Positions 23,377-37,466 of a stretch of 64,000 nt of DNA are shown here, piece after piece (within the stretch, counting starts at the first letter, position 1; each line of letters opens with the position of its first letter). This DNA is from JAMCRM01 sp035561075 (lineage in GTDB: Bacteria; Acidobacteriota; Terriglobia; Bryobacterales; Bryobacteraceae), in assembly GCA_035561075.1 (NCBI GenBank), contig DATMYF010000055.1, positions 13,100-77,099 on the forward strand, written 5' to 3'. The position numbers and the translations under genes were made by a program. The notes beneath the pieces are model-generated. The model was not told where the DNA came from and did no database searches. It was given only the letters and a program-made list of their open reading frames with translations.

Positions 23377-24719
23377 GCGAGCTTCTGGAATTGGCGCAAG
23401 AGACCGTGCGGCTGGCCCTGGAGGCCGGTGCGACGGACGCCGAGTGCACCATCGCGGAGGGCGACGAGTTCTCCGCCAACGTGCGGATGAGGGAGCTCGA
23501 AACCCTGAAGGAGGCTGGGTCGCGCGGCGCCGGGCTACGCATCCTGCGGGGCCGGCACACCGGTTCGGCGTACACTTCGGACCTTTCGCAGGACGGCATC
23601 CGGCACATGGTCCGGTCGGCCATGGAACTGGCCGACATCACTACGGAGGACCCCCACGCGGGGCTGCCCGAGCCGGGCGAACTGGGCTCGATCGATGGCG
23701 ACCTGGGGTTGTTCTGCGGGGACTTGGCGGAGCTCGATACGCCGCAGCGCATCGAACTGGCGCGCCGTGCCGAGGAGGCCGCTCTCTCGACCGACCCCCG
23801 TATCGACAACTCCGAGGGGGCGTCGTTCGACTCCCACATCGGCAGCCACGTATTCGCCAATTCGCGCGGCTTCGCAGGCGAGTACCGGTCCAGCTACTGC
23901 TCCCTGAGCACCGTGCCGGTAGCCAGGCAGGGCGATTCCATGGAGCGGGACTATTGGTTTTCGCTCTCCCGAGGCTTTGCGGGGCTCGAAGACCCGGAGG
24001 AGATCGGCCGCACCGCCGCGCGGCGCGCCTTGCGGCGGCTGGGGGCCGTGAAGGTGGAAACCCAGAAGGCGGCGGTGGTGTTCGAGCCGCGTACCGCGCG
24101 CAGCCTGCTCGAGAACATTTTCGAGGCCGTGCACGGGACCGCCGTCTACCGTCAGGAGTCTTTCCTGGCCGGCAAGCTGGGCGAGAAGGTGGCGTCTGAA
24201 AAGCTCACGGTAGTGGACGATTCCACGCTGCCGGGCCTGTTCGGCACCAGCCCGTTCGACGACGAAGGGGTGCCCTCGCGGCGCACCGTGGTAATCGAGA
24301 ACGGCGTGCTCAAGAGCTACCTGCTGAACACCTACGCGGCGCGCAAGCTGGGCCTCAAGACTACCGGCAGCGCCTCCCGCGGATTGACCGGGAACGCCGG
24401 GATCGGGCACGGCAACCTCTATATCGACAAGGGGGAGCTTCCCCCGGAGCGCATCATCGCGGGGATCCGGAACGGTTTTTACGTGACCGAGCTGATCGGT
24501 TTCGGTGTTAACATCGTGACCGGAGACTACTCGCGCGGGGCGGCGGGCATCTGGATCCGGGACGGCGAACTGGCGTTTCCGGTATCCGAGGTGACCATCG
24601 CGGGGAACCTGCGAGACATGCTGATGGGGCTCGATACCATTGGCAGCGATCTGGAGTTCCGGGGCTCCACCGCCGCGCCAACCCTGCTCGTGCCGGAGAT
24701 GACCGTCGGTGGCAGATAA
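23373..24719 (+). CDS. tldE: TldE/PmbA partner protease subunit
   Basis: The 448-residue non-metal partner of TldD starts at a TTG overlapping the tldD stop (TTGA). It shares the fold and blocks of TldD (ECTIAEGDEFSANVRMRELETLKEAGSRGAGLRIL..GSAYTSDL, SFLAGKLGEKVASEKLTVVDD, TGNAGIGHGNLYI). The HExxH position reads NIFEAVHGTAVY, so it is catalytically inactive as in other PmbA proteins. It ends 11 bases inside the next gene. Confidence 0.93.
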   Translation: MSELLELAQETVRLALEAGATDAECTIAEGDEFSANVRMRELETLKEAGSRGAGLRILRGRHTGSAYTSDLSQDGIRHMVRSAMELADITTEDPHAGLPEPGELGSIDGDLGLFCGDLAELDTPQRIELARRAEEAALSTDPRIDNSEGASFDSHIGSHVFANSRGFAGEYRSSYCSLSTVPVARQGDSMERDYWFSLSRGFAGLEDPEEIGRTAARRALRRLGAVKVETQKAAVVFEPRTARSLLENIFEAVHGTAVYRQESFLAGKLGEKVASEKLTVVDDSTLPGLFGTSPFDDEGVPSRRTVVIENGVLKSYLLNTYAARKLGLKTTGSASRGLTGNAGIGHGNLYIDKGELPPERIIAGIRNGFYVTELIGFGVNIVTGDYSRGAAGIWIRDGELAFPVSEVTIAGNLRDMLMGLDTIGSDLEFRGSTAAPTLLVPEMTVGGR

Positions 24720-25188
24720 CACTGGATCCCCAACCAAGAAGTTTTCTATTCCGCCCGTGGCGCTGGTGATCGCCCTGGTGGCGGCTGCCGGAGTGGGGCT
24801 GTTCCTCTACCTGGAGCGGGGGGCACACATGCCGCCGCCCCCCGCTCCGCCGCTCACTGGCGAGGCCAAAGCCTACGTAAAGCACCTGCGCCTGATCGAC
24901 GTCAATATGGAGGCGGCCGAGAGCTACCTGAAACAGTCGGTGGTAGAGATCCGGGGCAAGATCGGGAACGAGGGCGACCGGGTCCTGCAGGTGGTTGAGA
25001 TCAACTGCGTCTTCTACGATTATTACGGGCAGGTCGTGCTGCGGGAGCGCGTGCCCATCGTCTCGCGGAAGATGGGGAACCTGGCGCCGGGGGAGATCAA
25101 GAATTTCCGGCTGCCGTTCGACAATATTCCGGAGAGCTGGAACCAGGCGATGCCGCAACTGGTGATCGCGCGGATCGATTTCTCCTAG
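24709..25188 (+). CDS. DUF2393-like membrane-anchored protein
   Basis: The 159-residue protein has one membrane segment (about 14-34), a Pro-rich linker and a beta-rich outer domain: KHLRLIDVNMEAAESYLKQSVVEIRGKIGNEGDRVLQVVEINCVFYDYYGQV, ending FDNIPESWNQAMPQLVI. This matches the FxLYD/DUF2393 type. It starts at a GTG overlapping tldE by 11 bases. Function unknown; a similar architecture appears in the protein after csm5. Confidence 0.65.
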   Translation: MADNTGSPTKKFSIPPVALVIALVAAAGVGLFLYLERGAHMPPPPAPPLTGEAKAYVKHLRLIDVNMEAAESYLKQSVVEIRGKIGNEGDRVLQVVEINCVFYDYYGQVVLRERVPIVSRKMGNLAPGEIKNFRLPFDNIPESWNQAMPQLVIARIDFS

Positions 25189-25252
25189 AGTCGAGCGCCC
25201 GGATATCTTTTTCGGATCTTCGGGCCTCTTTGCCGCATCCAAGTGATCGCCT

Positions 25253-26602
25253 ATGGACGCCTTGACCGTTCACCGCCTGCATTTCGCCTTCACGATTACT
25301 TTTCATTACATCTTTCCGCAACTGACGATGGGGCTGGCACTGCTGATCGTGGTGCTGAAGACCATGGCGCTGCGGACCGGCGACGAGCACTATAACCGTG
25401 CCGCGCGCTTCTGGGCGAAGGTTTTCGCCATCAATTTCGCCATGGGGGTGGTTTCGGGCATTCCTATGGAATTCCAGTTCGGGACCAACTGGTCGCGGTT
25501 TTCAAAAGCCGCCGGCGGGGTGATCGGGCAGACCCTGGCGATGGAAGGGGTCTTCTCGTTCTTCCTGGAGTCGTCCTTCCTGGGGCTGTTCCTGTTCGGG
25601 GAGCGCCGCCTGGGGCCGCGGGGCCACTGGGTGGCCGCTTTCATGGTGTTCCTGGGCGCGTGGCTGAGCGGGTTCTTCATTGTCGCCACCAACGCCTGGA
25701 TGCAGCACCCGGTGGGCTACACACTGGGACCGTCCGGCGAAATCCTGCTTACCAGCTTCTCCGCCCTGTTCCTGAATCCGTGGCTGTGGTGGCAGTACTT
25801 CCACACCATGATCGGGTCCGTGGTGACCGCCAGTTTCGTAATGGCGGCGGTGGGGGCGTTCTACCTGCTCACGGGGAAACATGAGCCCTACGGGCGGACA
25901 TTCGTGCGCACGGGGGTGATCGCCGGGGCGGCGGCCTGTCTCCTGATGGCGTTCCCGACGGGCGACGGACAGGCGGTCAACGTGGCCACCCACCAACCGC
26001 CCACCCTGGCGGCGATGGAAGGACTGTTTCAGACGGAACATGGCGCCCCCATCGCGCTTATCGGGCAACCGGATGTGGAGAAGCAGCGGCTCGACAACCC
26101 GATCACCGTGCCGCGCGCTCTCAGCCTGCTTACCTGGCGGCGCTGGACGGCCGAGGTCAAGGGCCTGGACGCCTTCCCACGGGAGCAGTGGCCGGACAAT
26201 ATCCCACTGCTCTATTACAGCTATCACATCATGGTTGGCCTGGGGACCATCTTCATGGCCGCCATGGCGATTGCCGCGTGGATGCTGTGGAAGGAGCGGC
26301 TGTACGCGTCGCGGCCCATGCTCTGGGTGCTGATGCTGCTGGCGCCGTTCCCCTATATCGCCAATACGGCCGGCTGGACTACCGCCGAGGTGGGCCGCCA
26401 GCCCTGGGCCATCTACGGGTTGCTCCCCACGGCGCAGGGCTTCTCGCCGCACGTCTCCGCGGGGAACGCCCTGTTCACCTTGATCGGGTTCATGGGGATG
26501 TACACGGTGCTCGCCATGCTGTTCCTGTTCCTGGTGCACAGGGAGATCGAGCACGGGCCGGAGAACGTCCAAGAGCCGCTCGTAGTGCGGGCCAACGTCT
26601 AG
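25253..26602 (+). CDS. cydA: Cytochrome bd-type quinol oxidase subunit I
   Basis: The 449-residue membrane protein reduces O2 to water using quinol. Conserved features include FTITFHYIFPQLTMG, whose His18 corresponds to the high-spin haem b ligand, the periplasmic Q-loop region after residue 240, and TAEVGRQPWAIYGLLPTAQG (GRQPW block). The Q-loop is short, as in non-enterobacterial oxidases. It forms an operon with cydB, 10 bases apart. High oxygen affinity suggests growth under low O2. Confidence 0.95.
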   Translation: MDALTVHRLHFAFTITFHYIFPQLTMGLALLIVVLKTMALRTGDEHYNRAARFWAKVFAINFAMGVVSGIPMEFQFGTNWSRFSKAAGGVIGQTLAMEGVFSFFLESSFLGLFLFGERRLGPRGHWVAAFMVFLGAWLSGFFIVATNAWMQHPVGYTLGPSGEILLTSFSALFLNPWLWWQYFHTMIGSVVTASFVMAAVGAFYLLTGKHEPYGRTFVRTGVIAGAAACLLMAFPTGDGQAVNVATHQPPTLAAMEGLFQTEHGAPIALIGQPDVEKQRLDNPITVPRALSLLTWRRWTAEVKGLDAFPREQWPDNIPLLYYSYHIMVGLGTIFMAAMAIAAWMLWKERLYASRPMLWVLMLLAPFPYIANTAGWTTAEVGRQPWAIYGLLPTAQGFSPHVSAGNALFTLIGFMGMYTVLAMLFLFLVHREIEHGPENVQEPLVVRANV

Positions 26603-26612
26603 GAGGGATGCC

Positions 26613-27641
<1,029 letters not shown>

Positions 27642-28200
27642 GCCACCGCGACGGGTTCCGGCGTGAGGGGCCGGACCATCCGGAAAATCGTCGTGGTGTT
27701 CACGATGGCGAGAACGGTTTCAAGCAGGGTGCCGCCGATCGATCCGCTCAGGATGTTGTTGATCAGCCACAGGAACGTGCAGCCGAGCAGGACCAGGCGC
27801 ATCGGGATCCCCTGCATGTAGAAGATCGCGATTGTGGCGGAGCATGAGGCGATTACAGGAAGCCAGCCCGCGCCGCTCTTGGCGAAGGTAACGCCTACCA
27901 CAAGGTTTATCGCGATGATCGTCCCCGCCAACCAGGGCGCGCGGGTCCTCAGCGCCAGGAACGAACGCACGGACGAAACGAGGGCACTGCCCGATGCCGG
28001 AAGGTTCCCCAGCATCACGAAATGCACGGCATACACAAGGCAGGCGCCGGCGTTGAAGACCTTCAGGCTACGGTCGCTCTTCTGGAGAAACGTGCCTACT
28101 CCGAGGAAAAAGGCAAGGTATCCGACACACTGAGCGGGGGAGAGCAGTTCCATGGTTTGAGACGGTATATCTCAATTTAACATGGGGACTGGCGCGAGCC

Positions 28201-30081
28201 TTACCGCAGTACCACCAGCGCTTCGGCCCATTCCCGCAGGTCGTGATCGCCGAAGGCGATATCGGCGGTGACGAGCCGGACCCCGCGTTCATCGGGCGGC
28301 GGGGCGATCCGCACTGTAGCGGTTCGCTCGGCTCGAGCCGGTACGGTAACGGCAACCGCCCCGGGCGTTTTCCAACCGGCGGGAACCCGGGGCGCAACCG
28401 TGTAACGGCGCTCGACGGGGGAGTGGTTGAGGATCACCACCTGCAACTTGAATGGCTGGCCGGCCGCGGTTTCCAGGCTGTAGGGATAGAAGCGCGCCCA
28501 CTGCTCGTCGAGTCCGAAGTTAGGGTCGTCGAAGGGCAGCAGGTCGAGCAGCAGGCGCTTGCGGGCTTCGAGATTCCGGGCCATGCGGTCGAGCGCCGCG
28601 GCGGAAAAGCGGAAGGCGGGCGCCACGTGCTGGTTCACCAGCAGACAGTCCGGGCAGGTTTTCCGCAGTACGTCCACAGAGCTTGAGAGGCCCGGCAACG
28701 CGCCCAGAAAATTGCGGTTGAGCAGGCAGTAGTCGTCGATGCCGGTAGGGGTGAAGGAATCCCCGATGAAGAAGACGGACTCGCCCGCGTCCTTCTTCAC
28801 CAGCAGAGCGCCGTGGTAGAGGGTCTGGCCGGGGAGGAAGCGCCAGGTGAACTGGAACTCGTTCCAGCGGCGCACCTGGCCGTCGCGCGTGGCCGTCACG
28901 GGGCGTATCGCATTGGGCGTCTGGGCGGGCATCCGGAAGGCGTCGGGGCGTTCCAGGATGTCGCGCATTTCAGCGGCGGCATAAACGGGGGCATGGAACT
29001 CGTCGGCAGCGGCCTGCACCATGTTGGTATGGTCGTCGTGGTAGTGGGTGACGAAGATGCCGTCAACGGTTTTGAACCGGCCCTCGCTGCGGAGCCGTTT
29101 CACTTCCTCAAGAATCTTGCGGCTGCCGCAATCTACCAGGAAGGCGCCGCCGGCTGATGACACGATCAGGCGCGCGTTGTCGATAGCGATGACCCAGGCA
29201 GGCAGGTCGCGGGTTTCCGCCTTGGGCATCCAATCGACGGGCGTCGAGCCGAGCACCCGGGACGCCTGAATTCGCAGCCTGTCATCACCGCGGTACCAGC
29301 GGAGGGCGTCGATTTCGAAGTGGCTCGCGAAGACCGCCTTGAGGCGTCGCTCCAGCGTGGCGATGGCGGCCTGCGGATTGTGGATCACGGGACCGCGCGC
29401 GGGCACCAGGATATCCGGTTTCCAGGCGGCGATCTTGCGCAGGCTTGTGAGCACGTCGGCGGCGCGGGCGGCCCAGCCGTGGTACGCGTCCTCTTTAGCT
29501 TCCGGGATGGCGTCTTGAAGGCTGTAGAGGTCCAGAATGCGGCCGTCACCGTAGATCAGGTTGCCAGGGCAGGCGATGCGCTTGTCCCCGGCTTCGAACA
29601 GGTACGAGACCGCGCCGCGGGTGAACCCGGGGGTATCCAGCACTTCGATTGCGGGCCCTTCCCAGCGGATTTGTTCGCCGCCCCGCACGGGGGTGGCGGC
29701 GGTGAGGGGTTCCGCCAGCACCTTGCTGGTCTGGCAGGCGTAGTCGTGGAAGCGCGCGGTGCGGTAACGCTCCCAGAAAGCGCGGACGCCGGTGAAAAGC
29801 GGCAGTTCCGCGGCCGGGACAAACGCCTCCGCGCCCTGGCGGGCCAGCCGCTCGCCGGCCCAGGCAGTATCGCGGCGGTGATCCGCGAAGAGCACGCGAT
29901 CGGCGCGCGGCGGCTCAGGGCGCGAGTCGCCACAAACGGCCAGGACCTTGCCCCCCGCGCGAATCAGGACGCCGTTGACGGCCCCCTCGACCACCGTGAC
30001 CCCGGGGGCAATCTCCACCGGCGGGCGCGCCGCCCCCGCGGCCGCAGCCGCCAGCAGAACCGTCAACACTACAAAACGCAT
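28201..30081 (-). CDS. Exported MBL-fold hydrolase with duplicated lactamase-like region
   Basis: The 626-residue protein has a signal peptide (MRFVVLTVLLAAAAAGAA). Its first half resembles a metallo-beta-lactamase fold but with weak metal motifs (LFADHRRDTAWAG). The second half, from about residue 290, has the full VTHYHDDHTNMV signature, VYAAAEM, FFIGDSFTP and LVNQHVAPAF. The C-terminal ~100 residues are a beta-sandwich rich in V/T. It is the last gene after the RND operon (8 bases beyond the DUF2892 gene). Substrate not inferable. Confidence 0.75.
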   Translation of the reverse strand: MRFVVLTVLLAAAAAGAARPPVEIAPGVTVVEGAVNGVLIRAGGKVLAVCGDSRPEPPRADRVLFADHRRDTAWAGERLARQGAEAFVPAAELPLFTGVRAFWERYRTARFHDYACQTSKVLAEPLTAATPVRGGEQIRWEGPAIEVLDTPGFTRGAVSYLFEAGDKRIACPGNLIYGDGRILDLYSLQDAIPEAKEDAYHGWAARAADVLTSLRKIAAWKPDILVPARGPVIHNPQAAIATLERRLKAVFASHFEIDALRWYRGDDRLRIQASRVLGSTPVDWMPKAETRDLPAWVIAIDNARLIVSSAGGAFLVDCGSRKILEEVKRLRSEGRFKTVDGIFVTHYHDDHTNMVQAAADEFHAPVYAAAEMRDILERPDAFRMPAQTPNAIRPVTATRDGQVRRWNEFQFTWRFLPGQTLYHGALLVKKDAGESVFFIGDSFTPTGIDDYCLLNRNFLGALPGLSSSVDVLRKTCPDCLLVNQHVAPAFRFSAAALDRMARNLEARKRLLLDLLPFDDPNFGLDEQWARFYPYSLETAAGQPFKLQVVILNHSPVERRYTVAPRVPAGWKTPGAVAVTVPARAERTATVRIAPPPDERGVRLVTADIAFGDHDLREWAEALVVLR

Positions 30082-30088
30082 GCCAGCA

Positions 30089-30282
30089 TTATCTTACGGC
30101 GGCACGGTTGCGGGGTGGCTCGGCGTCCTGGACGCCCAACTTCCGCAAGATGGTCATCATGGGGCACCAGTTGCTGAATGCCGACTGAAACAGGTTGGCT
30201 CCCACGAAGGCCGTGAACAGGAACCAGGCCGGGTGGACGTAATACCCCAGCGCCACCGTCGCCATGACGAATGCGCCCGCGA

Positions 30283-30310
<28 letters not shown>
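30089..30310 (-). CDS. DUF2892 (YgaP-type transmembrane) protein
   Basis: The 73-residue protein has two hydrophobic helices: RLIAGAFVMATVALGYYVHP and WFLFTAFVGANLFQSAFSNWCPMMTILRKLG. This is the DUF2892 pattern, including the NWCPM motif also found attached to rhodanese domains in YgaP. A Cys near the membrane end may take part in sulfur or thiol chemistry. It starts inside the end of the RND permease gene (28-base overlap). Confidence 0.85.
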
Positions 30311-33473
<3,163 letters not shown>

Positions 33474-33477
<4 letters not shown>

Positions 33478-34622
33478 GGCCGCACCTCCACGCGGGCGCC
33501 GTCCTGAAGCCCGGGGGGCACCGGGTAGATCAGGCGTTCCCCTGCGGAAAGGCCGGAGAGCACCTCGACATCCGCGCCGTTACGGCGGCCGGTGGTGATC
33601 AGGCGGGTGTGGGCTGCGCCGCCATCGGCAACCATCACGGAACTCAGTTGCCCGCGCTCCGTGACGGCGCTGGCGGGCACGGCCAGCACCTGCCTGGAAC
33701 CGCGCGGGAACAGGGCGCGGCCGAACAGGCCGGAGCGCAATTGCCCGGAGGGCGGCAGGTCGATCTTCACGGTATAGGCGCGGGAGCCGGGGTCCACCGC
33801 CGGAACGATTTCAGAAACGCGTGACTGCATGGGCTCCGGCAAAGTATCGAGCGCCACCGCGACAGGCTGGCCAACTTTGATAGAGCCGAGCAGCGATTCC
33901 TCCACCTGCGCTTCCATCCGGTAGGCGCCCTCGCGCTCGATGGTGAGGAGCGGTGCCCCTGGGGTGGCGAGTGAGCCGGGATCCACCGACTTGGCCGTCA
34001 CTACTCCTGCAAACGGCGCGGTGATGCGGGTGTAACCGCGGTTGATGCCGGCCGCGCTCCGCGCCTGCTCTGCCTGGGCGATCCGGGCCTTCACCTGGTG
34101 GCCTTTGGACAGGGCCATTTCGTAATTGGCACGGGCGGCGCGCAGCCGCGCGGTGCTCTCGTCGAACTCCTGGTTCGAGATGGATTTCTTGGAGAAGAGG
34201 TCTTCCATCCGGCGGTGCGTAACCTGCGCGAGTTCGAGCTGCGCCTTGGCGGCGGCCGCGGCATTCTCCACTTCCGGCATGGAGGCACGCGCCTCTTCAA
34301 GACCGGCCTCGGCGCGCAAATAGTTGGCTTCAAGATCCCGGGCATCGACGGTAACCAGCGGTTGTCCGGCGCGCACGCGGTCCCCGGCGTTTACGTTCAC
34401 CTCCCGCACGTAGCCCATTACCTGGGCGGAGATTACCGCGGTGGTGCGGGCGCGCACGGTGCCGGTGGCCTCGTAGCTGTTCGCCCAACTCGCGGTCGCC
34501 ACCGCGACGGTCTTGACCGCGACTGGGGCCGCGGGGGCAGCCGCCGTTTTCGTGGGCGCTTCGCCGCCGCAGGCGGCAAGCAGCAGTGAGGCCAGGATGG
34601 GAGAAAGGAATTGGATCTTCAT
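33474..34622 (-). CDS. RND efflux periplasmic adaptor (membrane fusion lipoprotein)
   Basis: The 382-residue HlyD/AcrA-type adaptor has a lipobox (LLLAACGG), so it is probably lipid-anchored. The lipoyl half-motifs flank a helical hairpin: MGYVREVNVNAGDRVRAGQPLVTVD and RITAPFAGVVTAKSVDPGSLA. The barrel and membrane-proximal domains complete it. It links the permease downstream to the TolC-like channel upstream. Overlaps the permease by ATGA. Confidence 0.93.
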
Positions 34623-34623
34623 G

Positions 34624-35961
34624 TTAGTTCATGACCTCCGAGTCGGGGTTCAAAGTGCCCGCTGAATACTCCAGCATGGTGGCGGCGATGCGCTGGTCGT
34701 GCACCGCGGCGAGGTACCTGGTCCGGCTGTCGAGCAGGGCGGTTTCCGTGCGCAGCAGGTCCGTGACGTTGCTCATCCCCGCTTCGTAGCGGTTCTGGGT
34801 GATGCGCAGGCTTTCCTGGGCTTCCGCCATGGCTGCGCGAGCCACTTCGATGCGCTGTTGGGCCGCACGCAGATCAGCCCAGGCGCGGCGGACCTGGAGC
34901 CGGGCTCCGGAGCCGGCGCGCTCCTGGTCGGCATCGGCGCGGCGCAGGTTGTGGCCGGCTTCCCGGATTCGCGCCTGGTCGGCGAAACCGTTAAAAAGGT
35001 TCCATTTTAGCGAAACCGCGGCCAGCCAATTGGTGCCCGTGCCGTTCCAGAAACGGCGGCGGTCGGCCTCCCACGCGGCCCGCACGCCCACCTGCGGCAG
35101 CAGCGCGCTACGGGCGGAATCGGCCTGAACGCGGGCGAGCGAGGCGGCCAGGCGCGATTCGCGTGTCTCCGGTCGATTGTTCACGGCTTTGCGCTCGTAG
35201 TCGGGCAGGTCGAGGTCGGGCAGCACCAGCGGCTTCAGCTCAGTGGCCAGGGTATGAGATGTATCGAGGGGCAGCCCCAGGGCGTCGTTCAGGGCCGCGC
35301 GGGCGACGTCCAGGTCCGCGGAGCGGCGGATCTGCTGCTCCGTTACGCCCGCCAGGTGGACACGAATCGAGAGCACGTCCACATCGGTGGACATCCCCGC
35401 ATCGCGGACGGATTGGGCGCGCCTGAGATCGGCCTCCACGGACCGCGTGGCTTCCCGCGCGGCCTTCAGGCTTTCCGCGCTCAGCACCGCCCCGTAGTAG
35501 GCCCGGATTACGCCCGCGATCACGTCCAGTTCCGCCGCGCGCCGCGCCTCCCCGGAGAGGTTGTGCATCAACTCCGCGGAGCGCACCGCATGGCGCGTCT
35601 GGCCGGCGTCGAAAATAGGCTGTTCCACGGTAAACATGGACTGGAAATTGTTGATGGCGTCCGGACGGTTCAGCGCCCCGATGGCGAAGTTCTCCGGGCC
35701 GAACCGCTGTTGTGTGAGAAGGGTGCCAAAGACGTAGACGGGGTTGTCGCTGCGGGTGAAGGATTCCGAGAAGTTCACCTTGGGGAGGCGTCCGCTCTGC
35801 GCCTGGGCGATGCGCGACTCCGCCGCCTTCACGCCCGCCGCCGAGGCTACGAGACTCTTGTTGTTGGCCAGCGCGGTCCGGACGGCATCCCTCAGGGAGA
35901 GGGGGGATTGCGCCCAGACCGGGGTCAGGATCAGGCCTAGTAATGCAAATTTGGGTTTCAT
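34624..35961 (-). CDS. TolC-family outer membrane efflux protein
   Basis: The 445-residue protein has a signal peptide (KFALLGLILTPVWAQ) and two OEP repeats. Each has long coiled-coil helices, for example LRDAVRTALANNKSLVASAAGVKAAESRIAQAQSG and, in the second, the VRRAWADLRAAQQRIEVARAAM helix. It forms the outer channel of the tripartite pump. It is the first gene of the minus-strand operon; the promoter should lie in the ~110-base divergent gap before OsmC. Confidence 0.92.
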   Translation of the reverse strand: MKPKFALLGLILTPVWAQSPLSLRDAVRTALANNKSLVASAAGVKAAESRIAQAQSGRLPKVNFSESFTRSDNPVYVFGTLLTQQRFGPENFAIGALNRPDAINNFQSMFTVEQPIFDAGQTRHAVRSAELMHNLSGEARRAAELDVIAGVIRAYYGAVLSAESLKAAREATRSVEADLRRAQSVRDAGMSTDVDVLSIRVHLAGVTEQQIRRSADLDVARAALNDALGLPLDTSHTLATELKPLVLPDLDLPDYERKAVNNRPETRESRLAASLARVQADSARSALLPQVGVRAAWEADRRRFWNGTGTNWLAAVSLKWNLFNGFADQARIREAGHNLRRADADQERAGSGARLQVRRAWADLRAAQQRIEVARAAMAEAQESLRITQNRYEAGMSNVTDLLRTETALLDSRTRYLAAVHDQRIAATMLEYSAGTLNPDSEVMN

Positions 35962-36069
35962 GAGATCCAGGTGCGATTCAACCTCTGAGATGCGCCTGCA
36001 GCGGGAAGGTGACAGGATCGCGCGCTGTCACCACGTGCCCCGAAATGCATCTTGGAAAATGGGAATCAT

Positions 36070-36477
36070 ATGGAAATCACGGTTCAACACGTGAGCGGCG
36101 TGCAGTTTGGAGTGGAGACGCGCGGCCACCGCATCGTTTCAGACCAGCCGCTCGAAAATTCCGGAACGGATACAGGGATGACGCCTCCCGAGCTGCTGCT
36201 GGCATCGCTGGGGACCTGTGCCGGCTATTATGCGGCGCAGTACATGATGGCGCGGTCGCTGCCCATGGCCGGGCTGGAGGTAAAGGTCTCGGCGGAGAAG
36301 GAATTGAAGCCGGCGCGTCTCGACCGGTTTCGGATCGTGGTGAAGGCGCCGGGCGTGGATCCAAAGCACCTGCCGGGCCTGGAGCGCGCCGTCAAACTGT
36401 GCCTGATCCACAACACCCTGGTGAATGCGCCGTCTATTGAAACGGTGATCGAGACCGCCGCGGCGCAAACGGTATAG
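36070..36477 (+). CDS. OsmC-family protein
   Basis: The 135-residue OsmC/Ohr-fold protein contains TPPELLLASLGTCAGYYAAQYM, with the first conserved Cys. The second conserved Cys is in RAVKLCLIHNTL. The layout is closer to the YhfA/OsmC-like group than to Ohr. These proteins reduce peroxides with thiols. I use the ATG at 36070; an in-frame TTG 18 bases upstream is less likely. Divergent from the efflux operon. Confidence 0.87.
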   Translation: MEITVQHVSGVQFGVETRGHRIVSDQPLENSGTDTGMTPPELLLASLGTCAGYYAAQYMMARSLPMAGLEVKVSAEKELKPARLDRFRIVVKAPGVDPKHLPGLERAVKLCLIHNTLVNAPSIETVIETAAAQTV

Positions 36478-36512
36478 CACGTGGCTCCGCTACAATCGTA
36501 GCGGGACGTCAC

Positions 36513-37118
36513 GTGGAGCGCGAAAACGAAATCGAGCTGGCGCGGGAATTGCTCGCCGGGAGCCCGGCGGCGTTTGACCGCTTCGTGGAGCATTTCCGCT
36601 CCAAGATCTTTCAGTACTCTTGGATGATGTGCGGCCAGCGCGAGGACGCCGAGGAAGTGGCGCAGGAGACGCTCTTGAAAGTCTTCGAGAGTTTCGATCA
36701 GTTGCGCGAGCCCGAGCGCGTGCGCGCCTGGGTCTTTCGCATCGCCAAGAACGCCTGCCTGATGAAACGCCGTAAGAGCGTTTTCGCACCCAAGCAGGAG
36801 CTTTCGCTCGATGAGCTCATGCCGGTGTCGCACCATGACGGCGAGCAGGTGAAGCTCGAGATTGCGGACTGGTCGGGGCTGCCGGATCACCATGTACTGC
36901 AATCCGAGTTGCGCGATGTATTGCGGCGGGCCATGGCGGAGCTGCCCGACATCTACCGTTCCGTCATCCTGCTGCGTGACGTGGAGGAGCTTTCAACCGA
37001 GGAGACCGCACAGGTACTGGACGTCACTGCGGACGTGGTGAAAACGCGCCTGCACCGCGCGCGCCTGGCCGTCCGGAAGACGCTGGACGGGTACCTGCGC
37101 GGGGTTCCCGCCAGTTGA
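36513..37118 (+). CDS. ECF-type RNA polymerase sigma factor
   Basis: The 201-residue factor starts at GTG. Region 2 is FDRFVEHFRSKIFQYSWMMCGQREDAEEVAQETLLKVFESFDQL..RAWVFRIAKNACLMKRRKS. Region 4 is LPDIYRSVILLRDVEELSTEETAQVLDVTADVVKTRLHRARLAVRKTL. It is co-transcribed with a zinc anti-sigma protein whose start is beside its stop, then a ferredoxin-type membrane protein. The three may form a redox-responsive unit. Confidence 0.92.
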   Translation: MERENEIELARELLAGSPAAFDRFVEHFRSKIFQYSWMMCGQREDAEEVAQETLLKVFESFDQLREPERVRAWVFRIAKNACLMKRRKSVFAPKQELSLDELMPVSHHDGEQVKLEIADWSGLPDHHVLQSELRDVLRRAMAELPDIYRSVILLRDVEELSTEETAQVLDVTADVVKTRLHRARLAVRKTLDGYLRGVPAS

Positions 37119-37129
37119 GGATAGAGGCC

Positions 37130-37411
37130 ATGGCAACCGAACATAGCCACGGGGACTGCAAAGAGGTTTTCGCCATGCTCTCGGCCTATCTCGACCTGGA
37201 GCTGCCGCCCGGCACGTGCCGGGAAATCGAGGAGCACCTGAAGGGCTGCCCGCCATGCGTGGAGTTCGTCGAAAGCCTGCGGAAGACAGTTGAGATCTGC
37301 CACCAGTACGATCCCGAAGAGCTCCCCGGCCCGCTTCAAGAGGACGCCCGCCGCGACCTGCTGGCGGCCTGGCAGCGCATGCTCCAGGCCCGGACGAAAA
37401 CGTCCTGCTGA
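37130..37411 (+). CDS. Zinc-binding anti-sigma factor (soluble, ZAS-like)
   Basis: The 93-residue protein has the anti-sigma zinc pattern: CKEVFAMLSAYLDLELPPGTCREIEEHLKGCPPCVEFVESL, with HLKGCPPC as the His-x3-Cys-x2-Cys core. It has no membrane segment, so it should act in the cytoplasm, as redox-sensitive RsrA/ChrR-type factors do. An in-frame TTG at 37115 would overlap the sigma stop (TTGA), an alternative start that implies coupling. Confidence 0.8.
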   Translation: MATEHSHGDCKEVFAMLSAYLDLELPPGTCREIEEHLKGCPPCVEFVESLRKTVEICHQYDPEELPGPLQEDARRDLLAAWQRMLQARTKTSC

Positions 37412-37466
37412 AGCGTGTGACTGGAGTCACTGCCCCCCCGTCACGCCGCCGCCTAACCTGTAGTTA

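Noticed and set aside
36052..36069. Upstream TTG start for the OsmC-like gene
   Set aside because: It adds six residues of no family value; the ATG at 36070 agrees with the usual start.
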